Notes: generated by a model not told the origin, from the sequence alone. Shown: positions 23,498-33,482, counted from the first letter of the stretch. The stretch: DNA of 64,000 nucleotides from JBHGAV01 sp041946685 (GCA_041946685.1 JBHGAV010000013.1:1-64000), one strand, 5' to 3'. Program-made: numbers and translations.

Positions 23498-24133
23498 CTA
23501 AAGTAACATGCTCACGCCGGCCATCGCCGTGAACTGCTGGAAAATGCCGCGCGCCGTCCCGAGGGGCGCGGGCCGGATGATGTTTTTCGGAAATGGTGTG
23601 ATGTAGTCCCGGAAATCGAGGCGCAGCGCGGCCCGGCGGCCCAATCGCAGCTTGACGCCTCCGCCCGCCGTCACCAACGCCTTCATCTCGTCCTGTTCCG
23701 TCAGACGGGCAATCGCGCCTAGCGCCTGATTGGGATTCTCAGGACCTGTGACCCGATAGAGCTTCGCGCCAATGCCCGCGGCCACGTACGGTCTCACCCT
23801 TTCCCCGCGGGCGCGGGCATGCACAAGAAGGTCGTAGTGAAAGGCGTGGGATTGACCCTGCACATTGGCTTTGGACCCACCGGCTTCCAGGTAGGGGTCG
23901 CCGTCCTGATACGTGTATCGGAACTCGCCCGATACGTGCCGGTAGAGGTCCTCGCCGAAGACGGCCGTAGCCACGAAGCGGTTGCGGACGCCCGCGGCCG
24001 CCTTGCCCGCGGGAGCGTAAACACTGACGCTGCGGTAAACGCCGTAGCCTGCTCCTCCGCCGATCTCCCACTGCTGGGCCGCCGCAGGGGTTACATAGGT
24101 GAGCAAGATCAGGACTGCTCCGAGCGTCTTCAC
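23498..24133 (-). CDS. Outer-membrane beta-barrel protein
   Basis: 211 aa from a GTG at 24133 with GGGGA just before it; the frame extends upstream without signal-like sequence. The signal peptide ends TPAAAQ. The body shows alternating strands (WEIGGGAGYGVYRS, GEFRYTYQDGDPYLEAG, VRPYVAAGIGAKLYRV, LRLDFRDYITPFP) and a C-terminal aliphatic strand. This fits a small eight-stranded barrel of the OmpA/opacity type. It lies 8 bp upstream of ctaA on the same strand. Role unknown. Confidence 0.7.
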   Translation of the reverse strand: MKTLGAVLILLTYVTPAAAQQWEIGGGAGYGVYRSVSVYAPAGKAAAGVRNRFVATAVFGEDLYRHVSGEFRYTYQDGDPYLEAGGSKANVQGQSHAFHYDLLVHARARGERVRPYVAAGIGAKLYRVTGPENPNQALGAIARLTEQDEMKALVTAGGGVKLRLGRRAALRLDFRDYITPFPKNIIRPAPLGTARGIFQQFTAMAGVSMLL

Positions 24134-24203
24134 TCCCCATAGGTTAATTGAATTTACGGCGCAGTTTGCGGCGGAAGCGACTGGCGCAGCATCTCCTGCC
24201 TGT

Positions 24204-24677
24204 ATGACCGCAAACAAGACTCAGCCCGTTCCGAAGGGATTTCACTCGATCACGCCGCACATCATCGTCAAGGACGCGGCGGCGTATGTCGACTTTCTCA
24301 AACGTGCCTTCAACGCCGTGGAGCACGTTCGGATGCCGGGGCCTGGAGGCAAGCTCATGCATGTGCAGGTTCAGATCGGAGACTCCCAGCTCATGTTCGG
24401 CGATCACTTCCCCGAATTCGGCGGGCCGGTTTACGCCGAGGGCCATTGGCCGCTGGTGCTGCATCTCTACGTGCCGGATGCGGACAAGGCTTTCGCACAA
24501 GCCTTGGCCGCCGGATGCAAGGCAAAAATGCCCCTCGAAGACCAGTTCTGGGGAGACAGGTACGGCCACGTGGCCGACCCGTTCGGTTTCACCTGGGCGA
24601 TCGCCACGCACAAGGAGGACCTGACGCCGGAGGAAATGCAGAAGCGGCAGGCGGCGGCGTTCGCCAAACCTTGCTAA
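24204..24677 (+). CDS. VOC/glyoxalase-fold protein, PhnB-like
   Basis: 157 aa from the ATG that gives MTANKTQPVPKGFHSITPHI. The VOC fold shows in FLKRAFNAVEHVRMPGPGGK, MHVQVQIGDSQLMFGDHFPE and the end motif WGDRYGHVADPFGFTWAIAT. Members of this subgroup are often annotated PhnB or glyoxalase-like, with no settled substrate. It converges on metH with a 4-bp overlap of the stops. Confidence 0.8.
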   Translation: MTANKTQPVPKGFHSITPHIIVKDAAAYVDFLKRAFNAVEHVRMPGPGGKLMHVQVQIGDSQLMFGDHFPEFGGPVYAEGHWPLVLHLYVPDADKAFAQALAAGCKAKMPLEDQFWGDRYGHVADPFGFTWAIATHKEDLTPEEMQKRQAAAFAKPC

Positions 24678-27600
24678 CCCGCCTGATCAGCGGCTGTGAA
24701 GTAGACGCAGTCGGGGTGGTGGAAGACCAGGGCGCTTACACTGGCCTCGGGGTCCATCATGAAGCCCTCGGTCAACTTAACACCGATCTCCTCCGGATTC
24801 AGCAGCTTCCATATTCCAACCTGATCTTCCAGATTAGGACAGGCCGCGTAGCCGAAACTGTACCGCTTGCCGCGGTATCGGGCGGTGAACCGGTCGTGCA
24901 TGGTCATGGAGGGTGGGTCGGGGAATCCCCAGTCCTCGCGGAGCCGGCGGTGCAGCCACTCGGCCGCGGCCTCGGCGGTCTCCAGAGCCAGCGCCTGGAG
25001 CGCGTGACTGCGAAAGAACTCGCCGGCCGCCTTGGCGGATTCCGCCTGCTCCCGAACGGCTTCGCCGGCCGTGACGACGAAGAGGGCGAGCTGGTCACGC
25101 CGCCCACCGTCGGGGTCGAGGACGTAGTCGCTGAGCGAGAGACCGTCCTCACGCGCCTGCCGCCCGAAGTGGAACGTATGGACCTTCTCAGGCGCAAACA
25201 GGTGGATGGAATTCCCTTCCCGCTCGGCCTCGAAGAACCGCCACACGCAGCGCACCTTCATGAACCCGGACGCCCAGCGTTTGACCTCCTCGACCCGGTG
25301 GAACAGCTCCAGGGCCTTTTCGTCGCGTTCGGCCAGACGCTTCTCGAAATTGCCGCGAAACCCCAGGTGCTTGCCGTAGAGCAGTTGAGGGTTGATGTAG
25401 GCCCACACCTCGGCGAGCTGAGGCACGTCGCGAACCTTGCGGTCCAGGTAGGGCACGACCGGGACAGGAATACCCGTCCTGACCCTGGAGGACCGCTTCT
25501 CGCCGCTGGCCCGGCGCGTCGCTGGAACCGTTTCCTCGGGCGGCGGCGCGGCGGGCATGTGGGCCTGGAGCACCTCGGCGCGCGAGGCGGGATCCATGAT
25601 CTGGTTCATGAGCCTGAGGCCGGTCATGGCGTCCTTGGCATAGCAGACGGCCTCCTGGTAGGCGGGGGCGATCTTCAGCCGCGTGAACTTGTCGGAGAGC
25701 GCCGCTCCGCCGACCAACAGCGGCAGGCGGATGCCGGCGTCCTTCAGGTCGCGCGCGGTCACCACCATCTGTTCGGCGCTCTTGACCAGAAGGCCGGAAA
25801 GCCCGACCGCATCGGGCGCGGACTCGTGAACGGCTCGGATGATCTCCTCCGGCGGAACCTTGATGCCGAGGTTGACCACCTGGTAGCCGTTGTTCGACAG
25901 GATGATGTCGACCAGGTTCTTGCCGATGTCGTGGACATCGCCCTTGACGGTCGCCAGGATCACTTTGCCGCGCGCGGCCGTCTCGCTCTTCTCCATGAAC
26001 TGCTCCAGGTGAGCGACGGCGGCCTTCATGGCCTCGGCCGATTGAAGAACCTCGGCCACGATGAGCTCGTTGTTGTTGAACAGGCGTCCCACCTCGGCCA
26101 TCCCGGCCATGAGCGGGCCGTTGATGATCTCCAGCGGCGAGGCGCCTTGTTTGCGTTTCTCGTCGAGGTCCTCGATCAACCCGTCGCGCGAGCCTTCAAT
26201 GATGTAGTTGGCCAGCCTCTGATCCAGCGGCAGGGTCTGTCTGGACGGCCGGGCGGCGGCACGCTGCCTGAATCGCTCGGCGATGGCCGCAATGTGGTAC
26301 TGGTTGATGGCGATGCGCTGCTCGCGGCTCTGCTCGCGCCAGTCTTCGGGAGCGAGGCGTAGCTCGTCGGGACCGTCCGGCGGCGGCGTGTTGAACAGAA
26401 GCTGCTCGGCCAGCCGCCGCTCTTCCGCGGGGATGGTCGCGAACCGCTCGATCTTCTCCGCGTTGACGATGGCGAAGTCCAGCCCGGCCTTGGTGGCGTG
26501 ATACAGGAAGACCGAGTTGACCACCTCGCGGGCGGCGGCGGGGAGCCCGAACGAGACGTTGGAAACTCCGAGCAAAGTCTTGGCGTGGGGGATCTGCTGC
26601 TTGAAGAGGCGGATCGCCTCGACGGTCTCCTTCGCCCCGCCGATGTAGTTCTCGTCGCCCGTGGCGCAAGGGAAAACCAGGGCGTCCAGGATGATATCCT
26701 CCGGCGGGATGCCGTACTTCTCCGTGAGCAGCCGGTAGGACCTCTGCGCGACAGCCAGCTTGCGCTCGCGGGTGAAGGCCTGGGCCTGGACGGGGTCCTC
26801 ATCGATCACGCCGACCACCAGCGCGGCTCCGTAAGCGCGCGCGAGGGGGCAGACGCGCTGGAACTTCTCCTCGCCGTCCTCGAGGTTGACGGAGTTGATC
26901 ACGCTCTTGCCCTGGCAATAGGTGAGCGCAAGCTCGACGGCGGCCGGGTCGGTCGAGTCGATCATGATGGGCGCCTTGATCTTGCGGATCAGGCGCTCGT
27001 AGAACGGCGGGATGTCCTTGATTTCCTCCCGCTCACTCGATTGGAGGCAGACATCGACGATGTGCGCCCCGCCCCGCACCTGCCGGCGGGCGATCTCGCT
27101 CGCCTCCTCCCACTTCCCGTCGGCGATCATCTGCTTGAACAAGCGGGAGCCGATGACGTTGGTCCGCTCGCCGACGATCAGCGGACGGTTGCTCTCCTCC
27201 GCCTCCACCGTCTCTATGCCCGAGAGAAACGTCCGGCGGCTGCGGCCGGGAACGGTTCGGGGCGCCCTGCCCTCCACCATCCGGGCGATGGCGCGAATGT
27301 GAGCGGGCGTGGTTCCGCAGCAACCTCCGACCAGGTTCAGCCAACCGTTGCGGACGAAGCGGTCCAACTGGGCGGCCAGGCTCTCGGGCGTCTCCCCGTA
27401 CCCGCCTTCCTCGTTGGGCAGGCCGGCGTTGGGGTAGCAGGAAATCCTGGTCCACGCCATCTCGTGGAGAGTGCGGATGTGATCGGTCATGAACTCCGGG
27501 CCGGTGGCGCAGTTCAGGCCGATTGCCAGAAGGTCCGCGTGGGCGACTGAAACCCACAGGGCGTCGGCGGTCTGGCCGCCGAGCATGGCTCCCATCGGTT

Positions 27601-28228
27601 CGATGGTGCCCGAAACGATTACGGGGATTTTGAATCCGGCCTCGCGCCCGGCATCGCCGATGGCGAGCAGCGCGGCCTTGATGTTGCGGGTGTCCTGGCA
27701 GGTCTCGACGAGCAGCAGGTCCACGCCGCCTTCAATCAACGCCGCGGCCTGCTCGCGGTAGGCTTCACGCAGCTCGGCGAAGGTGACACCGCCGGTGACG
27801 CTGATGGCCTTGGTTGTAGGTCCCATGGACCCCGCGACCCAGCGGGGGCGGCCGGGCCGGGCGGCCTCACCGGCTGCCTGACGGGCAAGCCGCGCGGCCT
27901 GGCGGTTGAGCTCGGCGGCGTCGCCGGCAAGTCCATATTCCGCAAGCACGATGCGGGTGCAGCCGAAGGTGTTGGTTTCCACGATGTCCGCGCCGGCTTC
28001 GAAATAGGCTCGATGGATTCCCAGCACGACGTCGGGCCGGGTCCGGCTCAGGTTCTCGTTGCAGCCCTCCAGGGAAGGAGCGCCGAAATCGGCGGCAGTC
28101 AGGTGCGCCTGCTGGAGCATGGTGCCCATGGCTCCGTCGAGGACCAGGATCCGCTCCTGGAGTGCGGCGAGAAGTTCGCGCTGGCGCTCGGGGAGTGCGT
28201 TCATGGAAATCAGCGGGACTTCCACCAT
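24674..28228 (-). CDS. metH: Cobalamin-dependent methionine synthase
   Basis: 1184 aa, all four modules present. The homocysteine domain (about 20-340) has its zinc cysteines at GLNC240 and GGCC303-304. The methyltetrahydrofolate domain (about 345-615) starts PLIVGERTNVIGSRLF. The cobalamin module (about 660-900) has the histidine ligand motif GDVHDIGK (763-770). The C-terminal activation domain (about 930-1184) contains RYRGKRYSFGYAACPNLEDQ. It remethylates homocysteine. Start may be ATG 28228 or ATG 28204. The 108 bp before it hold no space for a SAM or cobalamin riboswitch and I see none. Confidence 0.95.
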   Translation of the reverse strand: MVEVPLISMNALPERQRELLAALQERILVLDGAMGTMLQQAHLTAADFGAPSLEGCNENLSRTRPDVVLGIHRAYFEAGADIVETNTFGCTRIVLAEYGLAGDAAELNRQAARLARQAAGEAARPGRPRWVAGSMGPTTKAISVTGGVTFAELREAYREQAAALIEGGVDLLLVETCQDTRNIKAALLAIGDAGREAGFKIPVIVSGTIEPMGAMLGGQTADALWVSVAHADLLAIGLNCATGPEFMTDHIRTLHEMAWTRISCYPNAGLPNEEGGYGETPESLAAQLDRFVRNGWLNLVGGCCGTTPAHIRAIARMVEGRAPRTVPGRSRRTFLSGIETVEAEESNRPLIVGERTNVIGSRLFKQMIADGKWEEASEIARRQVRGGAHIVDVCLQSSEREEIKDIPPFYERLIRKIKAPIMIDSTDPAAVELALTYCQGKSVINSVNLEDGEEKFQRVCPLARAYGAALVVGVIDEDPVQAQAFTRERKLAVAQRSYRLLTEKYGIPPEDIILDALVFPCATGDENYIGGAKETVEAIRLFKQQIPHAKTLLGVSNVSFGLPAAAREVVNSVFLYHATKAGLDFAIVNAEKIERFATIPAEERRLAEQLLFNTPPPDGPDELRLAPEDWREQSREQRIAINQYHIAAIAERFRQRAAARPSRQTLPLDQRLANYIIEGSRDGLIEDLDEKRKQGASPLEIINGPLMAGMAEVGRLFNNNELIVAEVLQSAEAMKAAVAHLEQFMEKSETAARGKVILATVKGDVHDIGKNLVDIILSNNGYQVVNLGIKVPPEEIIRAVHESAPDAVGLSGLLVKSAEQMVVTARDLKDAGIRLPLLVGGAALSDKFTRLKIAPAYQEAVCYAKDAMTGLRLMNQIMDPASRAEVLQAHMPAAPPPEETVPATRRASGEKRSSRVRTGIPVPVVPYLDRKVRDVPQLAEVWAYINPQLLYGKHLGFRGNFEKRLAERDEKALELFHRVEEVKRWASGFMKVRCVWRFFEAEREGNSIHLFAPEKVHTFHFGRQAREDGLSLSDYVLDPDGGRRDQLALFVVTAGEAVREQAESAKAAGEFFRSHALQALALETAEAAAEWLHRRLREDWGFPDPPSMTMHDRFTARYRGKRYSFGYAACPNLEDQVGIWKLLNPEEIGVKLTEGFMMDPEASVSALVFHHPDCVYFTAADQAG

Positions 28229-28336
28229 TGTAAGGGTCTGCCTGCGGGAATGCGCGGACCATAAAGCGGCTGTCCCAAAGCCTTCCGCGCTAAGCGGGGT
28301 AGATCGGAGGCTGTGCGCAGCGGTGCGCCGGCGCCC

Positions 28337-29431
28337 TTACGCTTCTCCGCCGGGTCGGGCTTCGAGAGGCCGCACCGAGCTCAGGCCGACCGAATAAGAT
28401 TCGCCGTTCTGCCGGCAATGGGCCACCTGGCCAACCAGCGCAACCGTGTCAATCTCCAGGTGAACCTGGGTTCCGGGCGGCACCGCCGCGGGCAGCGTCA
28501 GTCCCAGCCCGTTGTTTGAGGCATCCACCACGCGGCCCGCGATGGAGGAAGCTTCCTGCCCCACCTTGACCAGCTTGATCTCCTTGTCGACACTGTGGCG
28601 GCCATCCACCCTCGCATCCAGCATCTGCAGCGAAGTGAAGAACCGGTCCAGCAGGCGTCCTGTGCGCAGGCTGTCCGCCTGAATCTTCCCGAGCGCCGAC
28701 TGCTGCTCGGCCAGCCGCTGTTCGAGCGCCGCCTGGGACTCGAGGAGGCTCTCGTGCCGGCTGCTCAGGGCGACGACTGTCTGGGACAACGACTTCAGGC
28801 TCGTGTCGATCCGGTCGACCACCTGGTGAAGACCCGGCACGCGTGTACCCAGAGCCGACATCTCACCCCTGAGGCGGCGTAGTTGTTCCAGGCCGTCAGT
28901 CCGAAAATCGAGCAGTTCCAGTATCTGGCTCCTCGTGGTCCGCTGCTCGGCCGCGTCCTCCTTGCACCGGCCCTCGAGGGCATCGAAGGCAGCGCGAAGC
29001 TCTTTTAGGGCGGGTGGCTCGGATTCGGTTTTCGAGCGCACGTCGGCGAGCTCGCGCCTGAGTGCGCAGACCTCCTCCACCGTTTGAGCCACCACGGTGG
29101 AGAGAGCCTCACGTTGCTCGCGCTCGGCCTTCTCCCGCTCCCCCGGCTCACGGGCGAAACGGAACAGATCCTGCAAGGCCTGGGAGATGCGCGCGACGCC
29201 TTGCTCCATGGCGAATTCATTCGATGCCGGCGATTGCCCCGCGCGTTGATCCTCGTCCGGCACCGGCGCACTGCGGAGTATGGACGGTTCCGCCAGCTTC
29301 GCGGACGGCGGAGAAACCTCTCCAGCAGAGGGCTCGCTATGCTGTTCAGAGAGGACTCCCATCAACTGGTCCAAAGACCCCGTGTTTGTGGTTGCCTTGC
29401 CGTTGGTCACGCTGACGGCTGATGTCAACAT
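28337..29431 (-). CDS. Long coiled-coil protein with a C-terminal PilZ-like domain
   Basis: 364 aa from the ATG at 29431, with GGAGGG and GAAGG upstream. An unstructured start is followed by a long helical/coiled-coil region (about 90-270, REKAEREQREALSTVVAQTV to LAEQQSALGKIQADSLRTGR). The last 80 residues (AGRVVDASNNGLGLTLPAAV, GTQVHLEIDTVALVGQVAHC) match the beta-barrel half of PilZ. The RxxxR part of the c-di-GMP motif is not clear, while a D/N-x-S-x-x-G-like motif (DASNNG) is. It may be a c-di-GMP-related scaffold. Nothing else is seen in the 158 bp upstream. Confidence 0.7.
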   Translation of the reverse strand: MLTSAVSVTNGKATTNTGSLDQLMGVLSEQHSEPSAGEVSPPSAKLAEPSILRSAPVPDEDQRAGQSPASNEFAMEQGVARISQALQDLFRFAREPGEREKAEREQREALSTVVAQTVEEVCALRRELADVRSKTESEPPALKELRAAFDALEGRCKEDAAEQRTTRSQILELLDFRTDGLEQLRRLRGEMSALGTRVPGLHQVVDRIDTSLKSLSQTVVALSSRHESLLESQAALEQRLAEQQSALGKIQADSLRTGRLLDRFFTSLQMLDARVDGRHSVDKEIKLVKVGQEASSIAGRVVDASNNGLGLTLPAAVPPGTQVHLEIDTVALVGQVAHCRQNGESYSVGLSSVRPLEARPGGEA

Positions 29432-29589
29432 CCTTCTACCCTCCAATTCTTTCTTGACTCACGCCGAGTACACAGCTAGAGGCTAGCAGCGGATGATCGA
29501 GCTGGAGAATAGTACCTGGGGTTCTATTTGAATGGTAACGGTACCAAAACAAAAGTCCCGAAGATGTTCCATTTGGCCCGAACTCGGAG

Positions 29590-31017
29590 TCAGAAGGTAA
29601 AAGCCAGTTGCCCCAGGTAGCGGACGGTCTGGTTTGCGCCTCGGGCCAGGGGCACGAAGAGCTGTTCGGAGGGGTTGGTGCCCCTCCGCTGGTGTTGCAG
29701 GAACACCAGATTCTGCCATTGCAGGAATCGGGAGAGGCCCAGGTCAAAGCGCAGGGCGTGTACCGCGATGTTCACTCCGCTACCCGTTCCCAGGTCATCG
29801 TCGGTGAACTGGGAAATCATGGAGTTGGCATCCTTGATCGCGAACTGGTAAAGCCAGCGCATGTTCCCCCGCTGCCGCACCGAGCCAAGGTTCGCGGAGA
29901 CCATGAAGGCATCCCGCAGGCTGTTGGCGCCGTGGTTTCTGGATGCCTGGAGATCGAGCCACGCAGGCAGATTCCTGCCGGCGAGCCGGACCGCTTTGCG
30001 CTCGATCCGGTATCCAAGGTGGGAGATGTTGAAGTCGGGCGCGGTGTACATCGCCCCGCCAGGGGTCGTCGTGGCGTTCCCCGTTCCGCCGGGCGGACCA
30101 GACAGGGCCAGGCCGAGCGAGTTGCTGACCAGCACGGGGAACCCATTCGCGGTGGAGGCGAGCTGAATCTGGTTCGGGTTGCGGTAGAGCTCGGCCCCGG
30201 CGGTGATCTGCTGGCTCCACTGGCTGCCCAGGCTGCCGCGAAGCACGACGCCGGGGTGGAACAGATTGGAGCTGCGGACCTTCTGCCCAGGCTGGTAGCC
30301 GGCCGCGACGTAAGGCGAAGATGCCGGCAGCACGTAGACGGCCGGGTTGGCCAGCAGGTACTCTCCCGCCCGGAGCTCGAAGGAGGTGAAACCCAGCGGC
30401 TTGGAAGCAAGAGGAAGACGCACGGTCTGGTGGAAACCGTTCAGGCGCAGGTCATCGTCCCACAAGAAGCGCATGTTGTCGGCAAAGATCTCCTCCATGC
30501 GTCCCCCACGCAGGGTTACCCGGGGGTCCGGCCGGTAGTCCATGTAGGCTTCCGAAACGGAGAACGGATGCTTGGCGGCGATGCCGGCCATGTCCTGATC
30601 GTTGGTGATCGGATTGTTGAGAGGTCCGGTGGAGAGCTGCATGTGGAAGCGCACGCGGGGGTCCAGCTCCTTATCCAGGTTCAGCCGAAGCCGGTAGCGG
30701 CCGCGAACATTCTGGAGCGGCGGCGCGACAGCGTTGCCCGAGCGGAGCTGGGCGTCCATCCGGAACCGGAAGTCGCCGCTGAACTGGAAGCCATTCGCGA
30801 AGTCGGCTTCCGCTCGCTGACGCTCGCGGTTCTGTGCCTTCGCCGCGGGTGGGGGCTGGCTGATACGGTCCAGCAGAGCGGCCTGCTGCTCCAGCTTGCT
30901 CTGCAACTGCGCAATCAGCGCGCGCTGCTCGGCGAGCTCGCGCCGCAACACTTCCAGTTCATCCGCCGCCCACATTCTGTTTGCGGCCAGGAGGCACATC
31001 AGTAGCGTTCTCTTCAA
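29590..31017 (-). CDS. Porin with N-terminal coiled coil, at the end of the Pho operon
   Basis: 475 aa from TTG 31017, preceded by AAGGTG, giving MKRTLLMCLLAANRMWAADE as signal sequence. A short coiled coil follows (ELEVLRRELAEQRALIAQLQ), as in OprP/OprO-type trimeric porins. The remainder is a barrel (FQFSGDFRFRMDAQLRSG, RGRYRLRLNLDKELDPRVRF, and the last strand QTVRYLGQLAFTF ending in Phe). It lies 19 bp after phoR, so it is probably phosphate-regulated and could admit phosphate. Specificity cannot be read from the sequence. Confidence 0.75.
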   Translation of the reverse strand: MKRTLLMCLLAANRMWAADELEVLRRELAEQRALIAQLQSKLEQQAALLDRISQPPPAAKAQNRERQRAEADFANGFQFSGDFRFRMDAQLRSGNAVAPPLQNVRGRYRLRLNLDKELDPRVRFHMQLSTGPLNNPITNDQDMAGIAAKHPFSVSEAYMDYRPDPRVTLRGGRMEEIFADNMRFLWDDDLRLNGFHQTVRLPLASKPLGFTSFELRAGEYLLANPAVYVLPASSPYVAAGYQPGQKVRSSNLFHPGVVLRGSLGSQWSQQITAGAELYRNPNQIQLASTANGFPVLVSNSLGLALSGPPGGTGNATTTPGGAMYTAPDFNISHLGYRIERKAVRLAGRNLPAWLDLQASRNHGANSLRDAFMVSANLGSVRQRGNMRWLYQFAIKDANSMISQFTDDDLGTGSGVNIAVHALRFDLGLSRFLQWQNLVFLQHQRRGTNPSEQLFVPLARGANQTVRYLGQLAFTF

Positions 31018-31036
31018 TCCACACCTTCTTGCTGAC

Positions 31037-32791
31037 TCAGTTTGCGGGCAGGAAGACCGTGAACTTCGAGCCCCTCCCCAATTCACTCTCAACGGCGATC
31101 TTGCCGCCCATGCGCTCGACGGCGTGTTTGACGATCGAGAGCCCCAGGCCCGTCCCCCCAACCGCCCGGGAACGGGCTTTGTCCACACGGTAGAACCGCT
31201 CAAAGACGCGTGGGAGGTCCTCGGATGGGATTCCGATGCCGTTGTCGGCTATGGAAATTCTAAGCCATCCGTCGCCGGTCTTTTCAGATTCGATCCAGAC
31301 TTCTCCACCCGGACGGTTGAACTTGATGGCGTTGTCGAGCAGGTTCACCAGGACCTGCTCCAGCCTGAGGCGGTGCACGGCCACGCGCAAGCTGGTCTCC
31401 TCCCCACGGTGTATGGTTACACCTCTCATTGCCGCCTCGGCCTCGACCATACGCAGCGCCGAATCCACAGCCTGCTGAAGGGGAACGACCTCGGCGGCCG
31501 GCTGGCTCCCCTCCGACTCCAGCTCGCTCAGAGACAGCAAATCGGATGAGATCTGGTTCAGGCGCGCCGCGTGAGCCTTGATGACTTCAAGGAACTTGCG
31601 ATTGTGCTCCCGATCTTCGAGGGCGCCGTCCAATAGAGTCTCGGTGTAACCCTGAATGGCCGCTAGGGGGGTACGGAGCTCGTGGGACACGTTGGCGACA
31701 AAATCCCGGCGGACCCGCTCAAGCCGCTCCAGGTCGCTTACATCGTGGAGGATGGCGAGAGCGCCGCGGCCGGATCGCAGGTCGAGCGGGGCTGCCTGCA
31801 CTTCGAAGGAGCGGCCGTCCGCCGCGGCGAGTTGCAGGCGCCCTTTCTGTGCTTCCCCTGTTACCAGAACCCGGGTCAGCAGATCCAGGAAGACCGGGTC
31901 GCGCACCAGTTCAAGAACCGGCAGGCGCTCCTGCACGGGATACGGCGCGCCAACGGCTCGCGCAAAGGCCCGGTTGCAGAAGGTGATGCACAGCTCGTGG
32001 TCCACCGCGAGCACGCCTTCCACCATGCCGGCCAGGATGGCCTCGCGACGCGCCGACTCCAGCCTGAGCCGCTCCATAGTGTCCCGGAGCTGGCTGGCCA
32101 TGGCGTTCAACGAGCGAGCCAGCGCGCCCAGTTCGTCGTCGGGCCCGGGCGGCAGAGCCGCGGGGAACCGCGAACTCACCAACCCCTCGGCAAACGCCTG
32201 TGCCTGGCGTATGCGCCGGCTGAGCGCCCGCGAGGCGAACCAGGCAACTCCCAAAGCCAGCAGCGCCGTCGGAAGCGAGACTTGCAGCAGCCGCAACCGC
32301 ACTTCGGAGATGGCCTCGTCGACCTGCTCTAAGGGCACCGCCAGCCTCAGGGCGTGTCCGGTCCTGCCCTGCCAGACCAGGGGCACGGCCAGATAGAGAA
32401 GGTCCCGGTCAATCGTAGCGCTGTGCCGCACCGATGTCCCTTCCCTGCCTTTGAGGGCGGCGGCCACCTCCGGCCGATGCGCGTGATTCTCCATCGCCGC
32501 GGGCTCGCTCTCGGAATCGGCCAGCACGGTGCCGGCCGGGTCGATGATCGTGATCCGGCACCGCGACCAGATGGCCGCGCTCCGCACCCAGCCCGCCAGT
32601 TCCGGCACATTGGAGGAACCGATCTCGCCCGCCATGGTGCGCGCCACGGCCGCCAGGCGGCGCTCGGTGTTGCGCGTCTCGCGCTGGGCCATGTAGCGGG
32701 CAAGCAGAAAGTCAAGCACCCCGATCATCGACAGGATCAGCAACAGGGCCGTAAGCAGGAGCTTCCGGAAGATCGGGCTGCGAGCCGTCAT
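31037..32791 (-). CDS. phoR: Phosphate-regulon sensor histidine kinase
   Basis: 584 aa from ATG 32791, 1 bp past the phoU stop. Two membrane helices (about 10-32 and 167-187) flank a periplasmic domain of about 130 residues. HAMP follows (about 187-240), a PAS domain (about 245-350, AGMVEGVLAVDHELCITFCN), HisKA with H370 in FVANVSHELRTPLAAIQG and a HATPase domain (NLLDNAIKFNRPGG, VDKARSRAVGGTGLGLSIVK). It is expected to phosphorylate PhoB under phosphate limitation, with PstSCAB-PhoU as the signal input. The large periplasmic domain is longer than in Escherichia coli PhoR and resembles Bacillus PhoR. Confidence 0.9.
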   Translation of the reverse strand: MTARSPIFRKLLLTALLLILSMIGVLDFLLARYMAQRETRNTERRLAAVARTMAGEIGSSNVPELAGWVRSAAIWSRCRITIIDPAGTVLADSESEPAAMENHAHRPEVAAALKGREGTSVRHSATIDRDLLYLAVPLVWQGRTGHALRLAVPLEQVDEAISEVRLRLLQVSLPTALLALGVAWFASRALSRRIRQAQAFAEGLVSSRFPAALPPGPDDELGALARSLNAMASQLRDTMERLRLESARREAILAGMVEGVLAVDHELCITFCNRAFARAVGAPYPVQERLPVLELVRDPVFLDLLTRVLVTGEAQKGRLQLAAADGRSFEVQAAPLDLRSGRGALAILHDVSDLERLERVRRDFVANVSHELRTPLAAIQGYTETLLDGALEDREHNRKFLEVIKAHAARLNQISSDLLSLSELESEGSQPAAEVVPLQQAVDSALRMVEAEAAMRGVTIHRGEETSLRVAVHRLRLEQVLVNLLDNAIKFNRPGGEVWIESEKTGDGWLRISIADNGIGIPSEDLPRVFERFYRVDKARSRAVGGTGLGLSIVKHAVERMGGKIAVESELGRGSKFTVFLPAN

Positions 32792-32792
32792 G

Positions 32793-33455
32793 CTAGCCCC
32801 TGGCCTCCGAGTGGTGCCGGACATCGACGCCCTTGGTCAGAAAAAGGACGTCCTCGGCGATGTTGGTGGCATGATCCGCGATGCGCTCCAGGTTGCGTGA
32901 AACCAGGATGAGATCCAGAGAGCGGGCAATCGTGGACGGGTCTTGCTCCATGAAACTGACCAGCTCACGGCAGATGGAGTCGCGCAGGTCGTCGACCGCA
33001 TCGTCGGAAACCAGCACGCTGGTAGCCAGATCGCTGTCGCGCTTGACGAAGGCGTCCAGGGCGTTGTGCACCATGGACTCGGTAAGCTGGGCCAGCCTGG
33101 GCATGTCGATCAGAGGCTTCACCGGCGGCTTGGAGATCAGGGAAAGCGCCCTCTCCACGATGTTCACGGCGAGATCGCCCACGCGCTCCAGGTCGTTATT
33201 GATCTTGATGGCGACGGTGAGAAAACGGAGGTCGCGGGCCATGGGCTGGTGCCGGGCGAGCAGGCGGGTGGCCATCTCGTCGATGTAAATCTCCTTCTGG
33301 TTGATCCTGGCCTCGTTGACCAGCACCCGCTGCGCCCGCTCCTGGTCGCGCAGGGTCAGCGCCTGCACGCTCTCATGGACGGCGTGCTCCACCAAACCGG
33401 CCATTTCCAGCAGGTTGCGTTGCAGCTCTTCGAGTTCTTCCTGAAAGTGGCGCAA
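32793..33455 (-). CDS. phoU: Phosphate signalling protein PhoU
   Basis: 220 aa made of two three-helix PhoU repeats, each with the metal-binding E/D-x-x-x-D pattern (NEARINQKEIYIDEMATRLL and VSDDAVDDLRDSICREL). It links the PstB transporter to PhoR and represses the Pho response when phosphate is high. It follows pstB by 27 bp. Confidence 0.93.
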   Translation of the reverse strand: MRHFQEELEELQRNLLEMAGLVEHAVHESVQALTLRDQERAQRVLVNEARINQKEIYIDEMATRLLARHQPMARDLRFLTVAIKINNDLERVGDLAVNIVERALSLISKPPVKPLIDMPRLAQLTESMVHNALDAFVKRDSDLATSVLVSDDAVDDLRDSICRELVSFMEQDPSTIARSLDLILVSRNLERIADHATNIAEDVLFLTKGVDVRHHSEARG

Positions 33456-33482
33456 ACGATCCTCTTGCCGGCTGAGTCCAGT

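Noticed and set aside
24446..27550. Two long plus-strand frames opposite metH
   Set aside because: metH is full length with all motifs; the mirror frames have no start signals or domains.
28229..28336. Riboswitch (SAM or cobalamin) before metH
   Set aside because: Only 108 bp lie between metH and the next gene, and no conserved core or multi-stem pattern was seen.
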